This document shows, piece by piece, positions 1 to 7,882 of a stretch of 26,015 bases of DNA. Where the stretch lies: NCBI GenBank assembly GCA_011390055.1, contig JAABTC010000001.1:1-26015 (forward strand), written 5' to 3'. A program made the translations under genes and the position numbers. Position 1 is the stretch's first letter. The number at the start of each line of letters is the position of its first letter. The stretch is from Burkholderiales bacterium. Lineage in GTDB: Bacteria > Pseudomonadota > Gammaproteobacteria > Burkholderiales > Burkholderiaceae_C. The notes beneath the pieces are model-generated. The model ran no database searches. It worked only from the letters and a program-made list of their open reading frames with translations, and was not told where the DNA came from.

Positions 1-30
1 ACGCGCGGCGCGTGCAGACAAGGCGAGCGT

Positions 31-1005
31 TCACCGCCCCTGCTGCTCCATCAGCAGATAGGTGTTGTACGCGTTGATGCGGTTGGCCGCACGGAACAGC
101 GGCAGCGCCTGGAAACGCGACCAATCGGCCTTGGCATAGGCTTCCTCGAACGGCTCGAGGTTGCGCGCCGCCTCGCCCATCGTCTGCCGCAGATGGAGCA
201 GGTAGTCGCGCGTCAGGGCCAGATCCTCGCGCGGCGTTCGCGACACGGGGCCGTGGCCGGGGATCAGCATTCGAGGCGCGAACTCGATCAGGCGGTCGAG
301 CGACTCGATCCACTGGCGGCTGTCGGCCTGGCCGACGAACGGGATGCGGCCGCGAAACACCAGGTCGCCCGCGAACAGCGCGCCCGACTTCGGCAGGAAC
401 ACCACCAGGTCTTCCGGCGTGTGCGCAGGCCCCACGTGGCGGATGCGGAACTCCTGGCCGCCCAGCCGCAAGACGGTGTCTGACCGATCGAGCCAGCGAT
501 CCGCCGGCACCAGTCGCGTGCGTTCATCGATCCACGGGAACAGTTCCTCGCGGCTGGACTCCAGGCGTCGCGCCGCGGTGTCGGAGTTCAGGTATTCGCG
601 CCCCGAGGGGTGCGCGATGATCGTCGCACCCACGGCCTTGAAGGCCTGCAAGCCATAGATGTGGTCGGCGTGGTAGTGCGTCACGATCACATGGCGGATA
701 GGCTGGGACGTCACGCGACGGATTTCGGCAATCAGTTCCCGGGCCAAAGTGGGCGAACCGAGCGCATCGATGACCACGACGCCGGCCTGGGTGACGACGA
801 ACCCGGCGTTCGAAATGAAATTCCGGTTGGCCGCCGACCCCAGCGCTGCTTCGCCTTGAACGAACCAGACATCGCGCGCAACCTCGGTGGCCTTCACGGG
901 CGAGGCGGCAACCCCCGACGTGGCGAAGGCAAGCCCACACACGACAAGCAGGCCGATCAGCGCGCTGCGCCGGCTCGCAGCGGCGAAGACCCTGGCCAGG
1001 CGCAT
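31..1005 (-). CDS. Secreted MBL-fold metallohydrolase, SoxH-like
   Basis: A 324-residue metallo-beta-lactamase-fold protein with the full zinc-ligand set: HYHADH at residues 110-115, His195 in AHTPED, Asp214 in AGDL and His251 in PGHG. The first ~34 residues form a basic n-region and hydrophobic core ending near GVAAS, so export to the periplasm is likely. SoxH-type MBL proteins commonly sit at the edge of sox clusters; their substrate is not settled, and sulfur-transfer or thioester hydrolysis is only inference. I chose ATG at 1005 rather than an upstream TTG at 1029, because 1005 follows the stop of the DsrE-like gene by four bases. It is the last gene of the sox transcription unit in the window. 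It resembles the MBL protein two genes upstream, but here the metal site is intact. Confidence 0.85.
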   Translation of the reverse strand: MRLARVFAAASRRSALIGLLVVCGLAFATSGVAASPVKATEVARDVWFVQGEAALGSAANRNFISNAGFVVTQAGVVVIDALGSPTLARELIAEIRRVTSQPIRHVIVTHYHADHIYGLQAFKAVGATIIAHPSGREYLNSDTAARRLESSREELFPWIDERTRLVPADRWLDRSDTVLRLGGQEFRIRHVGPAHTPEDLVVFLPKSGALFAGDLVFRGRIPFVGQADSRQWIESLDRLIEFAPRMLIPGHGPVSRTPREDLALTRDYLLHLRQTMGEAARNLEPFEEAYAKADWSRFQALPLFRAANRINAYNTYLLMEQQGR

Positions 1006-1009
1006 CGCG

Positions 1010-1423
1010 CTACGGCTTGATGTACGCAAAGCCCTGCTTCTGCAGCTTGGCGATCCGCACCACGCCGGAGGGTGTGAACTCGGCCTCCTGAACGAACTGC
1101 TCCTTCTTCAGGTTCCGGTTGCGCAACGTGATCTCGCAGATCTCGAACTTGACGCCACGCGCCACCAGCGCCGCCACCGGACCGGCATACGTGCTGCCGT
1201 TGGCATCCTTGGCACCTTCCATCAGGAAGTCGACGCCGTCGGCGTGCGTCACCACGGTGACCTTGGCGGCCGGATCGACGTCGAGGTGGTTGCGGATGTT
1301 GCGCAGCCCCTTGAGCCCCTGGTTGGCCGCATGGTCGATGTGATAGATGACGGTGTCCTTAGCCGTTGCGGTTACGGACAGCAGCGCGAAGGCGGCGCCG
1401 AGAATCCAGTGCTTGGTTTGCAT
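1010..1423 (-). CDS. Exported DsrE-family protein
   Basis: A 137-residue protein with a short signal peptide (hydrophobic residues 6-20, probable cleavage after TATA near residue 21) followed by a DsrE/DsrF-like alpha/beta domain. It has a single cysteine, Cys96 in FEICEI, at the end of a beta strand where DsrE-family proteins carry their reactive cysteine. Periplasmic DsrE-like proteins are found near sox genes and are presumed to bind or relay sulfane sulfur, but no reaction is firmly assigned. The start is supported by AGGAG ending about six bases before the ATG. It lies between two MBL-fold genes; 74 bases separate it from the upstream one and four from the downstream one. It is distinct from the cytoplasmic DsrE at 17480. 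Confidence 0.8.
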   Translation of the reverse strand: MQTKHWILGAAFALLSVTATAKDTVIYHIDHAANQGLKGLRNIRNHLDVDPAAKVTVVTHADGVDFLMEGAKDANGSTYAGPVAALVARGVKFEICEITLRNRNLKKEQFVQEAEFTPSGVVRIAKLQKQGFAYIKP

Positions 1424-1497
1424 GAGGTCTCCTGTTGAGGTTCATCGATTGGAATGTACGAGGCTGCGGGCTGCCATAGAGAAAACTGCTCAGGCGG

Positions 1498-2454
1498 CTA
1501 TTCGCGCTCGATCTCGAGGTAGGTGCGGCTGGCGTTGCCAGGATGCAGCTCGGCGCTGTTGGCAAGGCCGCGCCAAGGCGCGAGGTCGAAGCTTTTGATG
1601 GCGGCGCTGACATCGACGCCGTCGTCGACCGCGCGCTTCATGTGCGCGCGCAATGCCCGCAGGTAGCGCGTGGTCTGCTCGGTGGCCGTTCCCACGTCCG
1701 TGACGCGCCCATGGCCGGGCACGATGCGGCTGGGCGACAGCGCGGCAAGCTCATCAAGGCTTGCCACCCAGGCCAGCGTGCTCGACACGGGGATCACGCC
1801 GAGCAGGCGGTCCACGTAGACCAGATCCCCCGAGAACAGCACGCGCGACTGCGGCAGCCAGACCAGCAGGTCGCCCGGCGTGTGGCCACCACCGCGGTGT
1901 TTGAGCTCGAAACGCACGCCGCCCAGCTCAAGCGCCGTGTCGCGTCCGCTCAGCCAGCGCGTGGCCAGCGCGGGCTCGGTCCCGTCGGCCTTGGCGCCCA
2001 GCACGCTGCGCAGCGCCGCGAGCTGGTCGCCACCGCGGTTGGCCATGTCGGCGCGCCCGCTTTCGTGGGCGATGATTTCCGCACCCTGCGCCTTGAAGTA
2101 GCCATTGCCCAGCCAGCGATGGTCCTGGCCGCCGGTGTTGAAAACCCACTTCACCGGCTGCATGGTCACGCGCTGGACGGCCCGATGGATATCGCGTGCG
2201 CTGCTCCAGGTCGCGCCCGGGTCGATCAACACCGCACCGTCGGCCGTGACCACGAGGCCGATGTTGGCATTGAGCCCTTCATTCAGTGCCGTGCGCGCCC
2301 CGGTCTCGCCGACATGGGCGAACACACCGTCGGCCACGCGCTCGAAACGCACCTCCACCGCGAACACCGGCAACGCGGCCAGCACCGTCAGCAGGCTGGC
2401 CACCAGCAGGTCGCGCAACCACGACGGGGGTGCGGCGGAGAACCGGTGCGCCAT
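1498..2454 (-). CDS. Secreted MBL-fold protein with altered metal site
   Basis: A 318-residue metallo-beta-lactamase-fold protein. A hydrophobic segment at residues 15-33 is a signal peptide or membrane anchor. The normally invariant HxHxDH motif is replaced by NTGGQDHRWLGN (residues 106-117): the first two histidines are missing while Asp111 and His112 remain. His191 (GGGHTPGD), Asp210 (SGDLVY) and His248 (PGHG) are also kept. One zinc site should therefore be lost or changed. From memory this variant motif occurs in a subfamily of SoxH-like MBL proteins, so it is probably functional divergence rather than decay. The ATG at 2454 lies five bases after the soxB stop; the longer reading frame upstream runs into soxB and was rejected. 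Confidence 0.8.
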   Translation of the reverse strand: MAHRFSAAPPSWLRDLLVASLLTVLAALPVFAVEVRFERVADGVFAHVGETGARTALNEGLNANIGLVVTADGAVLIDPGATWSSARDIHRAVQRVTMQPVKWVFNTGGQDHRWLGNGYFKAQGAEIIAHESGRADMANRGGDQLAALRSVLGAKADGTEPALATRWLSGRDTALELGGVRFELKHRGGGHTPGDLLVWLPQSRVLFSGDLVYVDRLLGVIPVSSTLAWVASLDELAALSPSRIVPGHGRVTDVGTATEQTTRYLRALRAHMKRAVDDGVDVSAAIKSFDLAPWRGLANSAELHPGNASRTYLEIERE

Positions 2455-2459
2455 GGCTC

Positions 2460-4199
2460 TCACGCGCTCGCGATGCCCGGGTTGCCCGCCACGCCGACAA
2501 GCTTGGGCGTGTTGACCTTGCGCGTCTTCACGCGTCCGCCCTGCGACTTGAGCCAGGCTTCCACATGCTCCCAAACCGGCTTCACGCCGGGCATCGTCCG
2601 CGCCTCTTCAGCCACCGGCGCCCAGCCAGCCACCTTGTACTTCTTCGCGGCCTCGATCGGTCGGCCGCCCAGGCGCATGTCGCCGATGCGCGAGCCCATT
2701 TTCTCGCCCGGTGTGCAGGTGTAAGTCAGGCCACCGACGCGCACCATGTCGCCGCCCTGCTGGTAGTACGGGTCGGGGTTGAAAAGGTTGTCAGCCACGT
2801 CTTCGAGCACCGTCTTGATGAACTCACCCGTCATCTCGCTGACGGTGGCGTAGGGATAGGTGATGGCGAGCTGGTCCATCAGCAACTCGCGCGTGATGGC
2901 CTGCCCCGGCAACAGCGTGGTGCCCCAGCGGAAACCAGGCGAAAAGGCGATCTGCGCGCCCTGCGTGTCCATCAACGCATCGCAGATCAACTGGTCCCAA
3001 CTGCCATTGAAGTTGCCGCGGCGATAGAGCAGGCCTTCGGTCACCGCCAGCTTCTCGGCCAGCTTGGTTTCGTAGGGAGCGCGAACCTTGGCGATCAGCG
3101 CGGCCATGTCGGCGTCGGCCTGCAACTGGTTGGCAAACACCGGCAACAGGCGGTAGCGGAAGTCTGCCACCTTGCCACCCTTGACGTCGAAGTCCAGCAC
3201 GCCGAGGAACTTGCCATTGCTGCCGGCGTTGGTGACCAGGGTCGTGCCGCCCGCGTTCCTGACCGGCACCGCCACCGGCACGCCGTCGTGCGTGTGGCCG
3301 CCCAGGATGGCGTCGATGCCGCGCACGCGCGAGGCCATCTTCAAGTCGACGTCCATGCCGTTGTGCGACAGCAGCACGACCACCTGCGCGCCCTTGGCCC
3401 GCGCCTCGTCGACCACCTTCTGCAGGTTGTCGTCCTGGATGCCGAAGCTCCAGTCGGCGACCAGGTAGCGCGGGTTGGCGATCGGGGTGTAGGGGAAGGC
3501 CTGGCCGACGATCGCACAGGGCACGCCGTTGATCTCGCGCATCACGTAGGGTTTGAACACCGCGTCGCCGAAGTCCTGCGTCTTGACGTTCTGCGCGATG
3601 AACTCGATCTTGCCCTTGAAGTCGTTGTCGACGATCTGCTTGACGCGCTCCATGCCGTAGGTGAACTCCCAGTGGCCTGTCATCACGTCCACGCCGAGCA
3701 GCTTGGCGGCGTCCACCATGTCCTGCGCGTCGGTCCACAGCGACGTGGCCGAGCCCTGCCAGGTGTCGCCGCCGTCCAGCAGCAAGGCGCCCGGACGGCT
3801 GGCCTTCATCTGCTTGACCAGCGTGGCCAGGTGGGCAAAACCACCCACCTTGCCGTAACGGCGAGCGGCACGCTCGAAGTCGAGGTAGGTGTAGCCGTGC
3901 GCCATCGGCGTGCCGGGCGGGATGCCGGCGCGCTTCAGCAGGTGCTCGCCGACCAGGTGCGGCAGCTGCCCGTTCATGTCCGCCACGCCGAGGTTCACGC
4001 TCGGTTCACGGAAGTGGATCGGCTTCAATTGCGCATGGCAGTCCGTCATGTGCAGGAAGGCGACGTTGCCGAACGGAGGAATGTCGTACAGGCCTTTCTG
4101 CGCCGTCGCGGCATCGGCCTCGGACCAGCGGGCCAGACCCATGCCGGCGACGCCGGCCGCGCCGAGCATCTGGACGAATTCGCGCTTCGATAGATTCAT
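2460..4199 (-). CDS. soxB: SoxB thiosulfohydrolase
   Basis: A 579-residue dimanganese hydrolase of the 5'-nucleotidase-like metallophosphoesterase superfamily. SoxB releases sulfate from the sulfonate group attached to the SoxY cysteine in the periplasm. Metal-site signatures are HMTDCHAQ at residues 50-57, GGDTWQGS at 145-152, the SoxB-type GHWEFTYG at 177-184 (in place of GNHEFD of nucleotidases) and GGHTHDG further on. The leader resembles a Tat signal, but the twin arginine reads SKREFVQML, that is Lys-Arg, followed by a mildly hydrophobic stretch to about residue 30. Length matches the family. It follows soxX after a gap that contains an intrinsic terminator, so its level may differ from the upstream sox genes. 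The start ATG at 4199 is the first in frame. Confidence 0.97.
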   Translation of the reverse strand: MNLSKREFVQMLGAAGVAGMGLARWSEADAATAQKGLYDIPPFGNVAFLHMTDCHAQLKPIHFREPSVNLGVADMNGQLPHLVGEHLLKRAGIPPGTPMAHGYTYLDFERAARRYGKVGGFAHLATLVKQMKASRPGALLLDGGDTWQGSATSLWTDAQDMVDAAKLLGVDVMTGHWEFTYGMERVKQIVDNDFKGKIEFIAQNVKTQDFGDAVFKPYVMREINGVPCAIVGQAFPYTPIANPRYLVADWSFGIQDDNLQKVVDEARAKGAQVVVLLSHNGMDVDLKMASRVRGIDAILGGHTHDGVPVAVPVRNAGGTTLVTNAGSNGKFLGVLDFDVKGGKVADFRYRLLPVFANQLQADADMAALIAKVRAPYETKLAEKLAVTEGLLYRRGNFNGSWDQLICDALMDTQGAQIAFSPGFRWGTTLLPGQAITRELLMDQLAITYPYATVSEMTGEFIKTVLEDVADNLFNPDPYYQQGGDMVRVGGLTYTCTPGEKMGSRIGDMRLGGRPIEAAKKYKVAGWAPVAEEARTMPGVKPVWEHVEAWLKSQGGRVKTRKVNTPKLVGVAGNPGIASA

Positions 4200-4229
4200 G
4201 TTTCAGCAATCAACGATATGAGATGGTCG

Positions 4230-4254
4230 AAAAAGCCCGCGCGGAGGCGGGCTT
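4230..4254 (-). terminator. Hairpin terminator between soxX and soxB
   Basis: Read on the minus strand, arms AAGCCCGC and GCGGGCTT enclose a six-base loop, with five T residues beginning inside the stem's end. This is the form of a Rho-independent terminator pointing in the direction of sox transcription. It lies in the 74-base gap after soxX (ends 4274) and before soxB (starts 4199). It could reduce read-through into soxB and the downstream MBL genes. Confidence 0.7.
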
Positions 4255-4273
4255 CGTGCCGTATCGGGTTCGC

Positions 4274-4924
4274 CTACTGGTTGACGGGCGACTTCGGGTC
4301 CAGCAAGAGTGCCATGAGGTCCTTGAGCTGCTTCTCGTCGAGCATGCCCGCATGGCCGAAGCGCGGCATGCCTGAGCATGCGTTGAAGGCCTTGGCGTTG
4401 TACAGCTTGCCCCAGGTGTACTCGACGATCGGCTTGCTCGCCGCGCTTTGCGGATCGGCCACGCCGCGCAACTTGCCGTAGTTGTACAGACTCGGGCCAA
4501 TGGTGCCGTAGGAGATCTCGGCCTTGCTGAGCTGGTGGCAGTTGTAGCAGTTGCCGCCGTTGGCGCTGGTCGCTGCCGACGCGTCGGTCCAGGTCATGCC
4601 GCGGCCATTCTGGGCCAGGCGCTCGCCGGCTTGCCAGTCGCCGATGAACTTGCCGTCAGACGGCAGCTTGACGGTCTTCAGGTTCTCGGCCTCGATGGCC
4701 TTGGTGCGCGCTTCGGCGAGCGGCTTGCCCTCGGAGGCTGAGCACTCGGCATTCGAAGCGTCCTGGTTCAGCCGATCGACCTTGGCGATGCCCTGGTCGC
4801 GGAACGAGGCCTTGATCATCTCGGCGAAGCGTGCGTCGTGGTTCGGCGACGCCGACATCGACGCACATCCAGCCAACGCGGCGAGCGCCGCTCCGAATGC
4901 CGAGGCTGTGAGCTTTCGATTCAT
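4274..4924 (-). CDS. soxX: SoxX cytochrome c subunit of SoxAX
   Basis: A 216-residue monohaem c-type cytochrome. The haem motif is CYNCH at residues 126-130 and the probable axial methionine is in SGMPRFGH (Met186), followed by the C-terminal DEKQLKDLMALLLDP helix typical of SoxX. SoxAX couples thiosulfate to the SoxY cysteine oxidatively in the periplasm. The leader ends in ALAGC with cysteine at residue 20, a lipobox, so this SoxX may be a lipoprotein rather than a free periplasmic protein. The ~100-residue region before the haem domain is longer than in the short SoxX type. ATG at 4924 was chosen because the signal peptide begins there; it is ten bases after the soxA stop and preceded by GGGGA. 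Confidence 0.95.
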   Translation of the reverse strand: MNRKLTASAFGAALAALAGCASMSASPNHDARFAEMIKASFRDQGIAKVDRLNQDASNAECSASEGKPLAEARTKAIEAENLKTVKLPSDGKFIGDWQAGERLAQNGRGMTWTDASAATSANGGNCYNCHQLSKAEISYGTIGPSLYNYGKLRGVADPQSAASKPIVEYTWGKLYNAKAFNACSGMPRFGHAGMLDEKQLKDLMALLLDPKSPVNQ

Positions 4925-4934
4925 GCTGTCCCCT

Positions 4935-5747
4935 TCAGCGCTTGATCGCGGGTGCGATCGATTCGGCACCCTTGGCATTGACGCCCATGTACACGCCGAG
5001 CGCGATGGTCACGTCCGATGCATAGCCCGGGTACGGAAAGCGCTGCTGCCGGTAGCAATCGTTGAGCCGCCGCTGCATGCTCCACAACTCGCCACTGCTC
5101 ACGCGGTAGGCCGGCCAGGCGGCAAAGCCGATGCCGTTGCCCGGGTTCTTGGTCAGGTCCGGCAAGTCCTGCAGACGGATGCGCTTGCCCTCTTCGGAGT
5201 GGCATGACGCACAAGAGAAGTCATAGGGGCCGGCGCGCATGAAGAAGGCACGGCGGCCCATCTCGAGCATCGTCTTTTCCTCCGCATGCCCCTGCGGCAG
5301 GTTGAACTTCTGGCCGCGAGACTCGGCTGAAATCCAGGCCACCAGCGCTTCCATGTTCTGTTGCTCGCCGCGGCCGAAGGGCATCTTGGCAATCTCGGCG
5401 GCGTTGAGCCCCTGGAGCGATTCCATGCAGGTCAACAGGCGCGACTCCAGGTCCTGCACCCGCTTGGTGTCGGCGAACCAGCGCGGCAGCTCGACGAAGA
5501 CGCCCTTGACCTGGCCCGGGCCCTTGCCCAAATCACATCGCTCGAGCGACGCGTTCTTCGGGCCGCGCTTGCTCTTCCACAGGTTCTCGCCCTTGGCCTC
5601 GAAGAGTTCGGCGGGGTTGCCGTCTTCAAGCATCTTGCGGTACTCGGCGATGCCGTCGGCCGTCGACTTCTGCTGCGACTGCACGGGCAGCGCGACCGCG
5701 CTAACGGCGGCGGCGAGCGCCAGAAGCGATATTCGAACGCGGTTCAT
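4935..5747 (-). CDS. soxA: SoxA, monohaem subunit of SoxAX
   Basis: A 270-residue periplasmic cytochrome c with an N-terminal signal peptide (hydrophobic to about residue 24). Only one haem motif is present, CASCH at residues 179-183. The N-terminal domain has Cys71 and Cys107 at the places that in dihaem SoxA surround the first haem, but no CxxCH, so this is the monohaem type in which these cysteines probably form a disulfide. Cys231 in NDCYRQQR is the conserved cysteine that carries the active-site persulfide/haem ligand. With SoxX it forms the L-cysteine S-thiosulfotransferase that loads SoxY. The gene is followed by soxX after ten bases, and 79 bases separate it from soxZ upstream. GAGGAGAC precedes the ATG. 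Confidence 0.95.
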   Translation of the reverse strand: MNRVRISLLALAAAVSAVALPVQSQQKSTADGIAEYRKMLEDGNPAELFEAKGENLWKSKRGPKNASLERCDLGKGPGQVKGVFVELPRWFADTKRVQDLESRLLTCMESLQGLNAAEIAKMPFGRGEQQNMEALVAWISAESRGQKFNLPQGHAEEKTMLEMGRRAFFMRAGPYDFSCASCHSEEGKRIRLQDLPDLTKNPGNGIGFAAWPAYRVSSGELWSMQRRLNDCYRQQRFPYPGYASDVTIALGVYMGVNAKGAESIAPAIKR

Positions 5748-5826
5748 TCGTCTCCTCGGTGTCGTGATGCCAGATCGTTGATCGCGAAAGCGCAAGACGG
5801 CCTCATCGGCGGCCTGCCCGCGACTC

Positions 5827-6138
5827 TCAGGAGACCGTCGCTTCGTCGGTCCGCTTGTCACCCTTGTTGTCCACCCAGGACACGGTGATCTTGTCGCCCG
5901 CCTTCGCGCCCTTGACGTTGAACTGGAGGAAAGGATTCTTCGAGACTGCCGGGCCCCACTGCGCCGTCATCACGGTCTTGCCGTTGTGCTGCGCGGTCAC
6001 GTCCTGGATATGCCAGGCCGGAATCACCTTGCCGGAAGCGTCCTTGCGCTGGCCGGTTTCCATCTCGTGGGCCATCAGCACCCGCACGGTGGCCTTGTCG
6101 CCTGCAACTTGAGCGCGAATGCGCATCGGATCTGCCAT
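5827..6138 (-). CDS. soxZ: SoxZ, partner of the SoxYZ sulfur carrier
   Basis: A 103-residue immunoglobulin-fold protein of normal SoxZ length. Typical features are the N-terminal RIRAQV strand, the VLMAHEMETGQRKD stretch, IPAWHIQ and the C-terminal SWVDNKGDKR. SoxZ has no signal peptide and is carried to the periplasm as a heterodimer with SoxY, whose Tat signal serves both. It supports SoxY while intermediates ride on the SoxY cysteine arm. AAGGAGAT lies just upstream of the ATG at 6138. It follows soxY after 46 bases. Confidence 0.97.
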   Translation of the reverse strand: MADPMRIRAQVAGDKATVRVLMAHEMETGQRKDASGKVIPAWHIQDVTAQHNGKTVMTAQWGPAVSKNPFLQFNVKGAKAGDKITVSWVDNKGDKRTDEATVS

Positions 6139-6184
6139 GTTGATCTCCTTGATCGTTTGCCGATCGAATCGAATACGTGAATGC

Positions 6185-6655
6185 TCAGCCGCCGCAGCCG
6201 CCGAGCGTGACCTTGACTTCCTTCTTCGCGAAGAGAACCTTGCCGTCGTTCATCATCGCCACGGCATAGACGTCGGACGACTGGCCCATCTTGACGCGCG
6301 TCGAGACGTTCGCTTCGATGGCATCGGTCACGTCGAACATGGCCGTCAACATGGCGGGGTTCTTCTCGACCAGAATCAGCAGGCGCTTCACGCCAGCCAA
6401 CGACGTTGCCGCGCCCACTGGGACGACGGCGCCGTTCTCAGCAATATCCGGTCCGGTCACGGTCACATCCTTGCTCTCGACCGGCGCGCCGCCGCCAAGG
6501 GACTTCATCAGTTCGGCCATGGTCTTGGCATTGAACGCGGCGGTGTTGAAGGTGCCGGCCGCCTGGGCCTGCGCCAGTCCGGGCAACAGGCCCACGGCAG
6601 CCAGCAGGCTTGCGACATGGGCCGAACGGGAAAGCATCTGTCGACGGGATTGCAT
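6185..6655 (-). CDS. soxY: SoxY sulfur-carrier protein
   Basis: A 156-residue carrier protein ending in the diagnostic flexible arm GGCGG, with Cys154 as the attachment site for thiosulfate-derived intermediates. A twin-arginine signal (SRRQMLSRSA at residues 3-12 followed by a hydrophobic stretch and cleavage near AQAQA) exports folded SoxYZ. The body shows the SoxY Ig-like domain (LLILVEKNP, VKMGQSSDV). ATG at 6655 is chosen over an in-frame ATG six codons upstream because GGAG lies six bases before it and the twin-arginine motif is then placed as usual. A shared palindrome 63 bases upstream and a 93-base gap after soxD suggest its own promoter. Confidence 0.96.
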   Translation of the reverse strand: MQSRRQMLSRSAHVASLLAAVGLLPGLAQAQAAGTFNTAAFNAKTMAELMKSLGGGAPVESKDVTVTGPDIAENGAVVPVGAATSLAGVKRLLILVEKNPAMLTAMFDVTDAIEANVSTRVKMGQSSDVYAVAMMNDGKVLFAKKEVKVTLGGCGG

Positions 6656-6718
6656 AGGGGTCTCCTTGATCAAAACATGTTAGTCCACAACGTGAGTTCG
6701 GACATTCAGATGACTCCG

Positions 6719-6735
6719 TACTCCATTTGGGTAGT
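6719..6735. promoter_or_regulatory. Palindromic regulator site upstream of soxY (shared with dsrA)
   Basis: TACTCCATTTGGGTAGT contains a TAC-N9-GTA inverted repeat (half-sites TACTCCA and TACCCAA). It lies 63 bases before the soxY start in the soxD-soxY gap. A 14/17 identical copy precedes dsrA at 15024-15040. The half-sites resemble the TACYYMT type bound by NarL/FixJ-family response regulators; the identity of the regulator is inference. Confidence 0.55.
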
Positions 6736-6736
6736 C

Positions 6737-6750
6737 AGGGCGTACGCCCT
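6737..6750. promoter_or_regulatory. Perfect 14-base palindrome at the soxD stop
   Basis: AGGGCGTACGCCCT is a perfect inverted repeat that overlaps the soxD stop codon and directly abuts the shared TAC-N9-GTA site. It could be a second operator for soxY expression or part of an RNA hairpin at the end of soxD. No T-tract follows on the minus strand, so it does not look like a terminator. Confidence 0.35.
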
Positions 6751-7882
6751 AGTTCTTGGCACCATCGACCAGCCACTGGGCGATGGCCTTGGCGTCGGCT
6801 TCGCCGAGCGTCTGTGGTGGCATCGGAATCTGGCCCCAGACACCCGCGCTGCCATTCTTGATCTTGCCGGCAAGGTAGCCCACGCCATCGGCCTGCCCAG
6901 CGTACTTCTTGGCGACCTCGCGAAAGCCCGGCCCGACGATCTTGTTGTCGATGCCGTGGCACGCTACGCAGGTGTATTTTTGGGTCAACGCGATGGCCGC
7001 AGCGTTGCTGTTGCTGGCTTCGGGCTTGGCTGCGGGAGCAGGCGCCGGCGCAGCCGATGGCTTGGGCGCTGCGCCTTTCGGGGCCGCTGCAGGCGCCGGT
7101 TTGCTGGTGTCGGCGCCGTGCTGCGCGCCGACCGCCCGGTTCTGCTCCGACAGGTTGCCATGCGCGTCCCGCGCGAAGTCGGGCAGGAACGACGCCAGCG
7201 TCGGTACCGGTCCGCAGTCCTTCATGCACGCCACGGCCTTGACGTCGGGTGGGCGCTGGCCCATGCCGGCACCCGGCCAGAGCGCGTGCTCGGTCGTCAT
7301 GCCATGGCGGTTGGGCAGCAGCTTTTGCACCTCGGCGATGTTCTTGTCGGACAGCACGAAGTTGTCCGGCAGCACCTCGCCCATGTTGAGGATGTACGCG
7401 GTGACGGCATACACCTCCTCGGTGCTCAACGACTTGGGCTGCGTCCACGGCATCGCGCGGTTGATGTAGTCCCACAGCGTCGACACCGTGGACAGCTTCA
7501 TCAAGGTCGTGCGGCCAGGGAACGACGGATCGTTCAAGCGCGCCACGCGGCCGGTCTTCACGTCGTCCTTCGTGGTGCCGCCGACCATCGGGCTGAAGAC
7601 TTCGTTGCTCTCGCCGAAGATGCCGTGACAGGACGAGCACTTGCTCTCCCAGACCTCCATGCCCTTGGCCACCGAACCGGAGCCCTTGGGCAGACCCTTG
7701 AAGTCGGGCCGCACGTCGATGTCCCAGGACTTGATCTCCTTGGCGGTGGCCGGCCGGCCGACGCTCGGATAGGCCGCGGTCTGCGCCTGAGCAACGCCGG
7801 CCATCAAAATCAGCATCGCGGCGAATGCGATGGGGCCGACCCAGACGGCCCAGGCGTCGATGCGATCACGAGAGCTGGACAT
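6749..7882 (-). CDS. soxD: SoxD dihaem cytochrome c of sulfane dehydrogenase
   Basis: A 377-residue protein with an N-terminal signal/anchor (hydrophobic residues 17-32, AQAQ cleavage site) and two cytochrome c domains. The first haem motif is CSSCH at 82-86 and the second CVACH at 305-309, joined by an Ala/Pro/Lys-rich linker at about residues 258-292. The C-terminal domain is of the small c551/c552 type (GPGFREVAKKY, IPMPPQ with the axial Met). SoxD accepts the electrons released when SoxC oxidises the SoxY-bound sulfane sulfur. The start ATG at 7882 overlaps the soxC end by 17 bases and has GAGG upstream, indicating translational coupling with soxC. Confidence 0.95.
   Translation of the reverse strand: MSSSRDRIDAWAVWVGPIAFAAMLILMAGVAQAQTAAYPSVGRPATAKEIKSWDIDVRPDFKGLPKGSGSVAKGMEVWESKCSSCHGIFGESNEVFSPMVGGTTKDDVKTGRVARLNDPSFPGRTTLMKLSTVSTLWDYINRAMPWTQPKSLSTEEVYAVTAYILNMGEVLPDNFVLSDKNIAEVQKLLPNRHGMTTEHALWPGAGMGQRPPDVKAVACMKDCGPVPTLASFLPDFARDAHGNLSEQNRAVGAQHGADTSKPAPAAAPKGAAPKPSAAPAPAPAAKPEASNSNAAAIALTQKYTCVACHGIDNKIVGPGFREVAKKYAGQADGVGYLAGKIKNGSAGVWGQIPMPPQTLGEADAKAIAQWLVDGAKN

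Noticed and set aside
2286..4193. A 635-codon plus-strand frame over soxB, and a similar one at 6119-8059
   Set aside because: Shadow frames of soxB and of soxY/soxD; no recognisable motif.
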